Origin: Heligmosomoides polygyrus polygyrus | Lineage: Eukaryota > Nematoda > Chromadorea > Rhabditida > Heligmosomidae | Assembly (NCBI GenBank): GCA_947396885.1 | Contig: OX377202.1 | Span: 75,178,643-75,242,642, forward strand | DNA: 64,000 nt | Direction of reading: 5' to 3' | Shown here: piece by piece, positions 21,261-32,639 of the stretch | Position numbering within the stretch: position 1 is the stretch's first letter | Layout of the letters: every line of letters begins with the position of its first letter | The notes under the pieces: generated by a model | Databases searched by the model: none | Seen by the model: the letters and a program-made list of their open reading frames with translations, nothing else | What the model was told of the DNA's origin: nothing | Made by a program: the position numbers and the translations under genes

Positions 21261-22092
21261 ATCAAGCGCAGCCACTTGCGGTGTGATGTGCTCAACGTGG
21301 ACGCGACGTCCGTTGAAGATGACGGGTGCAACATCCACGGCCTTTTCTCCACTGCGTTTGAATTCTCACAGATCAAGCTCCATTCCGGTGATTCCTTTCC
21401 ATGTTGCGCTGCTTTTGAGAACTCTACACGTTGGTTTCTTGCCATCGGATCCTTTCCTTTCCTTGCTCCTTCCGTTACAGCATGGGCAACTTGTCAACAA
21501 ACTACTCCGCCAGATCAGTAGTTTATTTGACTCGTCTCTGTGAAATCTGTGCGCATGTTCCACGCCTGATTGCTCAGCTCTGCAAGATTCGACATCAGCT
21601 CACATAACCTACGTGCAACAAATTCACTCGAGAGTTCACTGAAACGTCCCGCTCTTCTTGTCGCCATGTCTCTCTTTCACCATGTTTTTGTTGTGTTCTA
21701 TTCGTGCGCGAAGAGTTTTATGTTTTCCACTCATACTATTCCTAGGAACTACTCTGTACGGGTTGCAGATTGATTGGCTCACCCATCCCTTCACATATTC
21801 ATATTTTTCTCGTTTGTACATGATAGAAGACGTCTAGGAATAAAATACTTGGATCGCCAAAATACTTGGATTCCGTCAAATAAAAAGTCGATGCTCATTG
21901 CTTGTCATCAGAAGATGTGAAATCTTCTGTACATTTCGTACGAGGTCTTGAGCCTGGAAAGATCAGAAAATCTGCATCCGCAGGCGTAGTTCACCGCCTC
22001 TTCCTTGGCTACAAGCATTGTTTAAACCTTAAAAGCGACAACAGCTTTAATCTCTGTCTTCGCTGCGCTAGATATTAGACTGCTCAAAAATA
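21261..22092. other. 3' flank of the membrane-protein gene, nothing secure
   Basis: Open frames at 21276-21521 (plus) and 21179-21445 (minus) overlap and have no recognised domain. AATAAA occurs near 21840. Confidence 0.35.
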
Positions 22093-22730
22093 TTAGGTTG
22101 GCAACTAAATTCGTGGACTCATTCGTAGTCAGTTCTTCTGGCAGAGATTATCTGATTACTTGTGCATTATTTCTCTTGCTTTTTCCACTGTTTGAAACCA
22201 ATTAGTCTGTACTTCTTGAGACTACTTTTGATGTCCTGCCATTCCGACATAGTGGGAAGTTTTTCAGTCTGAAATGAAGGGATACAGTCACTATTCGCGA
22301 ACGCTTTCTTCATGAATACCAGCTCGGCACTCTGCAACTGAAGCCCGACAGGACATATGTGCAGCTGTAGGAGATGAAGTGGTCCAGCGATCGACAGTGC
22401 TCAAATGGTTCAAGTGGTTCCGTGAGGGTCACGTTGAAACTGAAGACAAACGACGCACCGGTCGACTGATTGGGTTGATCGTCGAGCTGTAATTAGCGCC
22501 ATCGAAGGAAATCCGAGTTTCACAACGAGTATGTTGGCACTCGACTTTATTTATTTTATCTTATTTTATTTATTTATACGTCAAATAGACGTGCATAAAA
22601 CGCCAGAAAACAAGATCGAAACAAGCCATGCAATGAAGAAAAAAAAGACAACACTAAAACAACGAGAACGACAAATCATCCGGCAGTTGCAACCCTTTGG
22701 CAACCAATTTTAGGGGAACAAGTGGCACAA
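22093..22730 (+). mobile_element. mariner relic (N-terminal half) split by a LINE tail
   Basis: A mariner-type end (TTAGGTTGGCAACTAA at 22093) is followed by degraded transposase N-terminus at about 22300-22490. There the helix-turn-helix core reads VVQRSTVLKWFKWFREG, then HVETEDKRRTGR, the usual DNA-binding region of mariner transposases. Stops and shifts are present. At about 22540 the coding sequence is interrupted by a minus-strand LINE 3' tail and does not resume recognisably. Confidence 0.7.
22540..22700 (-). repeat. CR1-type LINE 3' tail inside the mariner relic
   Basis: Read on the minus strand: a hairpin ACGTC/AAATA/GACGT (22578-22592) followed by TATAAATAAATAAAATAAG. This is the same hairpin-plus-tail design as the 20.1-kb LINE. 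Confidence 0.5.
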
Positions 22731-23230
22731 CTTGCAGCTGAGCCGGAAGAAAAGAGCATGCCCCTCTAAATGTGTGAATATGTCGCTTACTCTTGTTCAG
22801 GTTCACACCAAGGCTACTCTCTCTCTCTACTCTTGCTCAGGTTCACACCTCTGTCCACATCAGCCAGCTATTATTTATTTAACTAATTAAATTTAAATTT
22901 AATTATTTATTTAAGTTTGTAGATTGCTGGTTCAAATCAATCAGATAAACCATCCTTTACGGGCAGCGTGCATGTCGGCTGTCCGCATTTCCCAAAGACA
23001 GTCCTATAGAAGAGGCTTTCAATAGTATGGGAAGAATTCCAAGCGGACTGAAGAATATATTGGAACATGGCGCCTGTGGCCCTATGGAACGCCTTACGCA
23101 AATTACCTAGCACGTAAGTTCAAAACACATTGTGAGCCTAGAAGTTTCAGCAACGCCAGGTATACACTGCCGTAGGAAATGTACTGAAATAGGATGATTT
23201 AACTCCATAAGGAAACTAATATATTAACTA
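22731..23230. other. AT-rich spacer, nothing identified
   Basis: Contains an AT palindrome-like block (ATTTAAATTTAAATT near 22885-22905). No ORF or repeat family recognised. Confidence 0.4.
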
Positions 23231-24055
23231 CAAGTGCTCCGTCACGCCTATCGGCGTGCCTCGCACTTGCGCGCTTCGCGCGATGTTGCAGTATCACTAA
23301 GCTAAGGACAATCACATCAAGCTTGCTGCTCTACTTGCATAGCTTTCTTCCCTACTTAGGAGTACAAAAGGCTCGCAGCACGTACAGTATATAGTATGAT
23401 GGGGCGATCTATTGGTCCCTCATTACTGTTCTACCCTTAGTGATACGGTCTTCCATTACTGGTACTGGTTCCCCTCAATGATCCCGCTTAGCGGATGACG
23501 TCTTCGGTACGTCTACCTGAATCCCCGAACACGTTGAGAGACGTCTTCGGCAGTCTTTTGAGGCTCGGGCCAAGGGTGTGGGCTAATTTTTTTACGGTAA
23601 ATTTTTAACGACCATTTTTTAACGAAAAATGTTTGCGTTAAAATCGGTAAGTTCGGTAAATTCGTCAAATAAAATTACCTTACTGCAGTCAATTTAGCAG
23701 CATTTTAATATGTGAAAAGCCAGATTTCTTTCATTATTGATTTTTCTGAGCCCTTCTACATGGCAATTATAAGACTTTTTCAATAGTTTGATTTCTCCGG
23801 GCGATTTTGCTCATGAAATGACTCAGCAACGAAGATGTCCAATCATGGAACTCTGTGAGAAAAATGAATCACCTCAAACCTTCAGTCATTTCCGTGGGAA
23901 AATCCCAATAAGGAGACGAACTATGGGAAAACTTGAGTGAAATGGCTCACTCCGAACATTTACAGTCACATTATAACTAAAACGGTTACCAAACAATCAG
24001 ATCATTCTATAAAAACATTACAGAACAGGTCAAACTGTCGAAAAAGTTCGAGCTG

Positions 24056-26450
24056 AACGAATCATCGAGCCGTTGTCTCACCCCCCCCCTTCATCAGCGA
24101 TATCACGACGCCTCCTTCCGCTGTTCACCGGATCGCAGCGTAATCAGTGAGGCTAATCAAAAGCGAAACACCCAAAAAGCAAGTCAAACTCCTCGAAATA
24201 GAAAATGAATCCGTCGAAGACGTCAGAAGGTGCGAGCCGAACATCAGAAACGATCAAAAACAAAAGAAGACAATCACACTCGAACTTCTAACCATTTCAC
24301 CCGGACTTTTTCAACAGTTTGATTTCTTCGGAGCGATTTTGCTGATAAAGTGACTCATCCTCTGACTGAAACGAATCACCGAGCCGTTGTCTCACCCCCC
24401 CCCCCCTTCATCAGCGATATCACGATGCCTTCTTCCGTTGTTCACCGGATCGTAGCGTAATCAATGAGGCTAATCAAAAGCGAAACACCCAAAAAGCAAG
24501 TCAAACTCCTCGAAATAGAAAATGAATCCGTCGAAGACGTCAGAAGACGCGAGCCGAACATCAGAAACGATCAAAAACAAAAGAAGACAATCACGCTCGA
24601 ACTTCCAACCATTTCACCCGTACTTTTTCAACGGTTTGATTTCTTCGGAGCGATTTCGCTGATAAAATGACTCAGCCTCTGACTGAAACGAATCATCGAG
24701 CCGTTGTCTCACCCCCCCTCCCCCTTCATCAGCGATATCACGATGCCTTCTTCCGTTGTTCACCGGATCGTAGCGTAATCAATGAGGCTAATCAAAAGCG
24801 AAACACCCAAAAAGCAAGTCAAACTCCTCGAAATAAAAAATGAATCCGTCGAAGACGTCAGAAGACGCGAGCCGAACATCAGAAACGATCAAAAACAACA
24901 GAAGATACTCACGCTCGAACTTCTAACCATTTCACCCGTACTTTTTCAACAGTTTGATTTCCTCGGAGCGATTTCGCTGATAAAATGACTCAGCCTCTGA
25001 CCGAAACGAATCATCAAGCCGTTGTCTCACCCCCCCCCCCCCTTCATCAGCGATATCACGATGCCTTCTTCCGTTGTTCACCGGATCGTAGCGTAATCAA
25101 TGAGGCTAATCAAAAGCGAAACACCGAAAAAGCAAGTCAAACTCCTCGAAATAGAAAATGAATCCGTCGAAGACGTCAGAAGACGCGAGCCGAACATCAG
25201 AAACGATCAAAAACAAAAGAAGACAATCACGCTCGAACTTCTAACCATTTCACCCGGACTTTTTCAACAGTTTGATTTCTTCGGAGCGATTTCGCTGATA
25301 AAATGACTCAGCCTCTGACTGAAACGAATCATCAAGCCGTTGTCTCACCCCCCCCCCCCCTTCATCAGCGATATCACGATGCCTTCTTCCGTTGTTCACC
25401 GGATCGTAGCGTAATCAATGAGGCTAATCAAAAGCGAAACACCCAAAAAGCAAGTCAAACTCCTCGAAATAGAAAATGAATCCGTCGAAGACGTCAGAAG
25501 ACGCGAGCCGAACATCAGAAACGATCAAAAACAAAAGAAGACAATCACGCTCGAACTTCCAACCATTTCACCCGTACTTTTTCAACGGTTTGATTTCTTC
25601 GGAGCGATTTCGCTGATAAAATGACTCAGCCTCTGACTGAAACGAATCATCGAGCCGTTGTCTCACCCCCCCTCCCCCTTCATCAGCGATATCACGATGC
25701 CTTCTTCCGTTGTTCACCGGATCGTAGCGTAATCAATGAGGCTAATCAAAAGCGAAACACCCAAAAAGCAAGTCAAACTCCTCGAAATAAAAAATGAATC
25801 CGTCGAAGACGTCAGAAGACGCGAGCCGAACATCAGAAACAATCAAAAACAAAAGAAGACAATCACGCTCGAACTTCCAACCATTTCACCCGTACTTTTT
25901 CAACGGTTTGATTTCTTCGGAGCGATTTCGCTGATAAAATGACTCAGCCTCTGACTGAAACGAATCATCGAGCCGTTGTCTCACCCCCCCTCCCCCTTCA
26001 TCAGCGATATCACGATGCCTTCTTCCGTTGTTCACCGGATCGTAGCGTAATCAATGAGGCTAATCAAAAGCGAAACACCCAAAAAGCAAGTCAAACTCCT
26101 CGAAATAAAAAATGAATCCGTCGAAGACGTCAGAACACGCAATCCAAACATCAGAAACGATCAAAAACAACAGAAGATGCTCACGCTCGAACTTCTAACC
26201 ATTTCACCTGGACTTTTTCAACAGTTTGATTTCTTCGGAGCGATTTCGCTGATAAAATGACTCAGCCTCTGACTGAAACGAATCATCAAGCCGTTGTCTC
26301 ACCCCCCCCCCCCCTTCATCAGCGATATCACGATGCCTTCTTCCGTTGTTCACCGGATCGTAGCGTAATCAATGAGGCTAATCAAAAGCGAAACACCGAA
26401 AAAGCAAGTCAAACTCCTCGAAATAGAAAATGAATCCGTCGAAGACGTCA
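24056..26450. repeat. 318-bp satellite array, seven full units
   Basis: Units start (at the ATG of the internal frame) at 24147, 24464, 24782, 25100, 25418, 25736 and 26054, period 317-318, plus a partial unit at 26372. A poly-C run of variable length (8-12) marks each unit. Diverged unit sequence is also visible before 24056, from about 23770. Each unit carries a 68-codon frame (MRLIKSETPKKQVKLLEIEN...) without a plausible gene structure. Confidence 0.95.
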
Positions 26451-27028
26451 GAGAGCGCCACCGCGCTTTGATTAGGAGAAAATGAATCCGTCGGCAAAGT
26501 CAGAGAGCGCCACTGCGCTTCGATTAGGTCCCGCCTAGATTCAAAACACCCGCGTAATTTTAAATTCAAAACGTCAAGTCAATAATTCTTGAGAAAAAGC
26601 ACTGAAGGGAAGTAGAGTGCAGTGTCTGCACCCTCCTGCTTAGAGATCGCTCACTCCAGAGGTAGAGTAGAGCTACGAAAAAAACTTCGCCCACACTTCG
26701 CCTAGGGGGGGGGGTGGTTAATTAGCGTGCTGATCACGAATCTAACATCCTTCTTTGAAATTTCAGCCGATTATGGTAGGGTACGGTAGGTAACGGTGAC
26801 TAAGGCTGTCGATGTCATCGTCACCGATTTTCCCCTCACACTTCCCTCGCACTCCTCCAACACCGGATAGAGGCATATCGTTACTGGACCCCTCCTGGAC
26901 AGACAGGACAAACACGTCGCCCTGGACTGACACGGCATCCCGTACAGACTGACAGAAGTTACACTCCCCTTAGCGGCTTATTATATAGAAGGAAGAAGGA
27001 TGATGATGACCTCCACCACCTACACGCC

Positions 27029-28030
27029 TTAAATTCCACACCGCTTGAATGGCATCCACAAAAGATCGATAATATCGACCGATATCGATTGATCAACTTC
27101 AGATTCGTCTTCAGCGACCTCGATTACCCCCAAGGCTAAAGTTTCGGACCGCTTGGACGAAATACACGAAAAATCGATATTATCGATCGATATCGATTGA
27201 TCAACTTCAGATTCGTCTTCAGCGACCTCGATTACCCCCAAGGCTAAAGTTTCGGACCGCTTGAACGAAATACACGAAAAATCGATATTATCGATCGATA
27301 TCGATTGATCAACTTCAGATTCATGTTCAGCGACCTCGATTACCCCCAAGGCTAAAGTTTCGGACCGCTTGAACGAAATACACGAAAAATCGATATTATC
27401 GATCGATATCGATTGATCAACTTTAGATTCGTGTTCAGCGACCTCGATTACCCCCAAGGCAAAAGTTTCGGACCGCTTGAACGAAATACACGAAAAATCG
27501 ATATTATCGATCGATATCGATTGATCAACTTCAGATTCGTGTTCAGCGACCTCGATTACCCCCAAGGCTAAAGTTTCGGACCGCTTGGACGAAATACACG
27601 AAAAATCGATATTATCGATCGATATCGATTGATCAACTTCAGATTCGTGTTCAGCGACCTCGATTACCCCCAAGGCTAAAGTTTCGGACCGCTTTAACGA
27701 AATACACGAAAAATCGATATTATCGATCGATATCGATTGATCAACTTCAGATTCGTGTTCAGCGACCTCGATTACCCCCAAGGCTAAAGTTTCGGACCGC
27801 TTGGACGAAATACACGAAAAATCGATATTATCGATCGATATCGATTGATCAACTTCAGATTCGTGTTCAGCGACCTCGATTACCCCCAAGGCTAAAGTTT
27901 CGGACCGCTTGGACGAAATACACGAAAAATCGATATTATCGATCGATATCGATTGATCAACTTCAGATTCGTGTTCAGCGACCTCGATTACCCCCAAGGC
28001 TAAAGTTTCGGACCGCTTGAACGAAATACA
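27029..28030 (-). repeat. 108-bp satellite array, nine units, open on the minus strand
   Basis: The 36-codon unit (GVIEVAEHESEVDQSISIDN...) is rich in ATCGAT. Because 108 is divisible by 3, the frame stays open for 322 codons (27997-27029). There is no signal, start context or splice pattern, so I treat it as satellite DNA, not a gene. Confidence 0.9.
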
Positions 28031-28065
28031 CCCCCCCCCCCTACACCCCCCCTCTCTCTACTCCA

Positions 28066-28680
28066 ACACCGCATCTCCAGGCACGTTTGGCAGCGTGTTC
28101 GGCACGTCTACTGACTCGCCAGGCACGTTGGGCAACGTGTTCGGCACGTCTACTGAGTCGCCAGGCACGTTGCACAACTGCAACCCCCCTCCTCCGACGA
28201 TTCCCCCTTACAGGACTCCAGCACCGCATCTCCAGGCACGTTTGGCAGCGTGTTCGGCACGTCTACTGACTCGCCAGGCACGTTGGGCAACGTGTTCGGC
28301 ACGTCTACTGAGTCGCCAGGCACGTTGCACAACTGCAACCCCCCTCCTCCGACGATTCCCCCTTACAGGACTCCAGCACCGCATCTCCAGGCACGTTTGG
28401 CAGCGTGTTCGGCACGTCTACTGACTCGCCAGGCACGTTGGGCAACGTGTTCGGCACGTCTACTGAGTCGCCAGGCACGTTGCACAACTGCAACCCCCCT
28501 CCTCCGACGATTCCCCCTTACAGGACTCCAGCACCGCATCTCCAGGCACGTTTGGCAGCGTGTTCGGCACGTCTACTGACTCGCCAGGCACGTTGGGCAA
28601 CGTGTTCGGCACGTCTACTGAGTCGCCAGGCACGTTGCACAACTGCAACCCCCCTCCCCCCACGATTCCCCCTCACAGTT
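28066..28680. repeat. 155-bp satellite array, four units
   Basis: Units contain three variants of a shorter motif (GGCACGT...GTGTTCGGCACGTCTACTGA) and repeat with period 155. The same submotif occurs near the 5' end of the 42-kb relative. Confidence 0.92.
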
Positions 28681-28727
28681 CAGCACCCAGATGGCCAGGC
28701 AGACCGTCACTGATCCCCCCCTGGACA

Positions 28728-28806
28728 GACACTCCGCCCCGTACAGACGCTCTCCCCCGTACAGACGCTCTCCCCCGTACAGACGCTCCGCCCCGTACAG
28801 ACGTTA
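28728..28806. repeat. 19-bp short tandem repeat (GTACAGACGCTCTCCCCC-like)
   Basis: Four to five copies of CGTACAGACGCTCYSCCCC, next to the sequence TTAGCGGCTTATTATATAGAAG, which equals the element's putative 5' end in reverse. Confidence 0.85.
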
Positions 28807-28827
28807 GCGGCTTATTATATAGAAGAC

Positions 28828-29760
28828 GTCAGAAGACGCGAGCCGAACATCAGAAACGATCAAAAACAAAAGAAGACAATCACGCTCGAACTTCTAACCA
28901 TTTCACCCGGACTTTTTCAACAGTTTGATTTCTTCGGAGCGATTTCGCTGATAAAATGACTCAGCCTCTGACTGAAACGAATCATCAAGCCGTTGTCTCA
29001 CCCCCCCCCCCCTTCATCAGCGATATCACGATGCCTTCTTCCGTTGTTCACCGGATCGTAGCGTAATCAATGAGGCTAATCAAAAGCGAAACACCCAAAA
29101 AGCAAGTCAAACTCCTCGAAATAAAAAATGAATCCGTCGAAGACGTCAGAACACGCAATCCAAACATCAGAAACGATCAAAAACAACAGAAGATACTCAC
29201 GCTCGAACTTCTAACCATTTCACCTGGACTTTTTCAACAGTTTGATTTCTTCGGAGCGATTTCGCTGATAAAATGACTCAGCCTCTGACTGAAACGAATC
29301 ATCGAGCCGTTGTCTCACCCCCCCTCCCCCTTCATCAGCGATATCACGATGCCTTCTTCCGTTGTTCACCGGATCGTAGCGTAATCAATGAGGCTAATCA
29401 AAAGCGAAACACCCAAAAAGCAAGTCAAACTCCTCGAAATAAAAAATGAATCCGTCGAAGACGTCAGAACACGCAATCCAAACATCAGAAACGATCAAAA
29501 ACAACAGAAGATACTCACGCTCGAACTTCTAACCATTTCACCTGGACTTTTTCAACAGTTTGATTTCTTCGGAGCGATTTCGCTGATAAAATGACTCAGC
29601 CTCTGACTGAAACGAATCATCAAGCCGTTGTCTCACCCCCCCCCCTTCATCAGCGATATCACGATGCCTTCTTCCGTTGTTCACCGGATCGTAGCGTAAT
29701 CAATGAGGCTAATCAAAAGCGAAACACCGAAAAAGCAAGTCAAACTCCTCGAAATAGAAA
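28828..29760. repeat. Second 318-bp array (partial, two full units, partial)
   Basis: Full units start at 29070 and 29388. The array begins mid-unit directly after a putative 5' end sequence and runs into the second copy of the 3331-bp duplication. Confidence 0.9.
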
Positions 29761-30359
29761 ATGAATCCGTCGAAGACGTCAGAGAGCGCCACCGCGCTTT
29801 GATTAGGAGAAAATGAATCCGTCGGCAAAGTCAGAGAGCGCCACTGCGCTTCGATTAGGTCCCGCCTAGATTCAAAACACCCGCGTAATTTTAAATTCAA
29901 AACGTCAAGTCAATAATTCTTGAGAAAAAGCACTGAAGGGAAGTAGAGTGCAGTGTCTGCACCCTCCTGCTTAGAGATCGCTCACTCCAGAGGTAGAGTA
30001 GAGCTACGAAAAAAACTTCGCCCACACTTCGCCTAGGGGGGGGGGTGGTTAATTAGCGTGCTGATCACGAATCTAACATCCTTCTTTGAAATTTCAGCCG
30101 ATTATGGTAGGGTACGGTAGGTAACGGTGACTAAGGCTGTCGATGTCATCGTCACCGATTTTCCCCTCACACTTCCCTCGCACTCCTCCAACACCGGATA
30201 GAGGCATATCGTTACTGGACCCCTCCTGGACAGACAGGACAAACACGTCGCCCTGGACTGACACGGCATCCCGTACAGACTGACAGAAGTTACACTCCCC
30301 TTAGCGGCTTATTATATAGAAGGAAGAAGGATGATGATGACCTCCACCACCTACACGCC

Positions 30360-31577
30360 TTAAATTCCACACCGCTTGAATGGCATCCACAAAAGATCGA
30401 TAATATCGACCGATATCGATTGATCAACTTCAGATTCGTCTTCAGCGACCTCGATTACCCCCAAGGCTAAAGTTTCGGACCGCTTGGACGAAATACACGA
30501 AAAATCGATATTATCGATCGATATCGATTGATCAACTTCAGATTCGTCTTCAGCGACCTCGATTACCCCCAAGGCTAAAGTTTCGGACCGCTTGAACGAA
30601 ATACACGAAAAATCGATATTATCGATCGATATCGATTGATCAACTTTAGATTCGTGTTCAGCGACCTCGATTACCCCCAAGGCAAAAGTTTCGGACCGCT
30701 TGAACGAAATACACGAAAAATCGATATTATCGATCGATATCGATTGATCAACTTCAGATTCGTGTTCAGCGACCTCGATTACCCCCAAGGCTAAAGTTTC
30801 GGACCGCTTGAACGAAATACACGAAAAATCGATATTATCGATCGATATCGATTGATCAACTTTAGATTCGTGTTCAGCGACCTCGATTACCCCCAAGGCA
30901 AAAGTTTCGGACCGCTTGAACGAAATACACGAAAAATCGATATTATCGATCGATATCGATTGATCAACTTTAGATTCGTGTTCAGCGACCTCGATTACCC
31001 CCAAGGCAAAAGTTTCGGACCGCTTGAACGAAATACACGAAAAATCGATATTATCGATCGATATCGATTGATCAACTTCAGATTCGTGTTCAGCGACCTC
31101 GATTACCCCCAAGGCTAAAGTTTCGGACCGCTTGGACGAAATACACGAAAAATCGATATTATCGATCGATATCGATTGATCAACTTCAGATTCGTGTTCA
31201 GCGACCTCGATTACCCCCAAGGCTAAAGTTTCGGACCGCTTTAACGAAATACACGAAAAATCGATATTATCGATCGATATCGATTGATCAACTTCAGATT
31301 CGTGTTCAGCGACCTCGATTACCCCCAAGGCTAAAGTTTCGGACCGCTTGGACGAAATACACGAAAAATCGATATTATCGATCGATATCGATTGATCAAC
31401 TTCAGATTCGTGTTCAGCGACCTCGATTACCCCCAAGGCTAAAGTTTCGGACCGCTTGGACGAAATACACGAAAAATCGATATTATCGATCGATATCGAT
31501 TGATCAACTTCAGATTCGTGTTCAGCGACCTCGATTACCCCCAAGGCTAAAGTTTCGGACCGCTTGAACGAAATACA
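30360..31577 (-). repeat. 108-bp satellite array, second copy, eleven units
   Basis: Same unit as at 27.0 kb, open on the minus strand for 394 codons. Some units carry CTTTAGATT/GGCAAAAG variants in blocks, showing that the extra units arose by local duplication. Confidence 0.9.
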
Positions 31578-31610
31578 CCCCCCCCCCCCCTACACCCCCC
31601 CTCTCTCTAC

Positions 31611-32231
31611 TCCAACACCGCATCTCCAGGCACGTTTGGCAGCGTGTTCGGCACGTCTACTGACTCGCCAGGCACGTTGGGCAACGTGTTCGGCACGTCT
31701 ACTGAGTCGCCAGGCACGTTGCACAACTGCAACCCCCCTCCTCCGACGATTCCCCCTTACAGGACTCCAGCACCGCATCTCCAGGCACGTTTGGCAGCGT
31801 GTTCGGCACGTCTACTGACTCGCCAGGCACGTTGGGCAACGTGTTCGGCACGTCTACTGAGTCGCCAGGCACGTTGCACAACTGCAACCCCCCTCCTCCG
31901 ACGATTCCCCCTTACAGGACTCCAGCACCGCATCTCCAGGCACGTTTGGCAGCGTGTTCGGCACGTCTACTGACTCGCCAGGCACGTTGGGCAACGTGTT
32001 CGGCACGTCTACTGAGTCGCCAGGCACGTTGCACAACTGCAACCCCCCTCCTCCGACGATTCCCCCTTACAGGACTCCAGCACCGCATCTCCAGGCACGT
32101 TTGGCAGCGTGTTCGGCACGTCTACTGACTCGCCAGGCACGTTGGGCAACGTGTTCGGCACGTCTACTGAGTCGCCAGGCACGTTGCACAACTGCAACCC
32201 CCCTCCCCCCACGATTCCCCCTCACAGTTCA
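31611..32231. repeat. 155-bp satellite array, second copy, four units
   Basis: Essentially identical to 28066-28680. Confidence 0.9.
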
Positions 32232-32279
32232 GCACCCAGATGGCCAGGCAGACCGTCACTGATCCCCCCCTGGACAGAC

Positions 32280-32392
32280 ACTCCGCCCCGTACAGACGCT
32301 CTCCCCCGTACAGACGCTCTCCCCCGTACGGACGCTCTCCCCCGTACAGACGCTCCGCCCCGTACAGACGCTCCGCCCCGTACAGACGTTAG
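32280..32392. repeat. 19-bp repeat, second copy, more units
   Basis: CGTACAGACGCTC... repeats, about two units longer than the first copy, ending 20 bp from the putative element 5' end. Confidence 0.85.
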
Positions 32393-32639
32393 CGGCTTAT
32401 TATATAGAAGGATATTGCCATACAATAGATAACAGAACTTCGACACATGCGTACGCTGGCTGTACCATGGGACTGGTAACTAGGACAGGTAGCCAAGAAA
32501 AAAAAGATGGAACAAATAGGTGCGCTAGATAAGAGGAAATAATAGCTCTAGTGAACATGCTCAGTCCTAGAAGCCCAGTGCAATAGGCCAAGGGGACGAG
32601 GGGACTTTAGGTGCTCACATACCTCTATTGAGGAGATTC

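Larger units (their letters stand above)
23231..32412 (-). mobile_element. Large non-autonomous Helitron-like element carrying satellite arrays
   Basis: Read on the minus strand, the 5' end at 32412 is TCCTTCTATATAATAAG preceded by A. The 3' end at 23231 is a hairpin (CACGCC, GATA, GGCGTG; 23258-23243), 8 nt, then CTTG followed by T. Helitrons start with TC, end with a GC-rich hairpin about 10 nt before CTRR, and insert between A and T. Only the final CTTG departs from CTRR. Inside, in order from the 5' end, are 19-bp, 155-bp and 108-bp arrays, a unique part and a 318-bp array. No Rep/helicase ORF is present, so it would be non-autonomous. A compact relative at 42078-42970 has the same order of modules and clean ends, which is the main support. 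A chance pairing of ends in a satellite region is the alternative. Confidence 0.5.
26378..32412. repeat. Tandem segmental duplication, period 3331 bp
   Basis: The block 26378-28827 recurs at 29709-32412: identical junction sequence, the 108-bp array (27029 and 30360), the 155-bp array and the 19-bp array. The offset is exactly 3331 bp up to the 108-bp array. The second copy has two more 108-bp units, and it ends at the putative 5' terminus, whereas the first runs back into 318-bp units at 28828. Confidence 0.9.

Noticed and set aside
23243..23290. Structured RNA gene (two adjacent GC hairpins)
   Set aside because: Position and spacing relative to CTTG|T and to the satellite block suggest a transposon end; no other evidence of an RNA gene.
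24147..26260. Tandem array of 68-residue genes
   Set aside because: ORFs recur because the 318-bp unit recurs; there is no promoter, intron or terminator logic, and the start lies mid-unit.
27029..27997. 322-codon minus-strand ORF (and 394-codon ORF at 30360-31544) as a repeat protein gene
   Set aside because: It is a 108-bp satellite with a period divisible by three; no start context, splice sites or flanking exons, and the array belongs to a mobile block.
28017..28928. Overlapping Pro/Thr-rich ORFs on both strands at 28.0-28.9 and 31.6-32.4 kb
   Set aside because: They are the 155-bp and 19-bp satellites read in several frames at once.
24056..32412. CRISPR-like regular repeats
   Set aside because: The units are contiguous satellites without unique spacers, in a eukaryotic genome.
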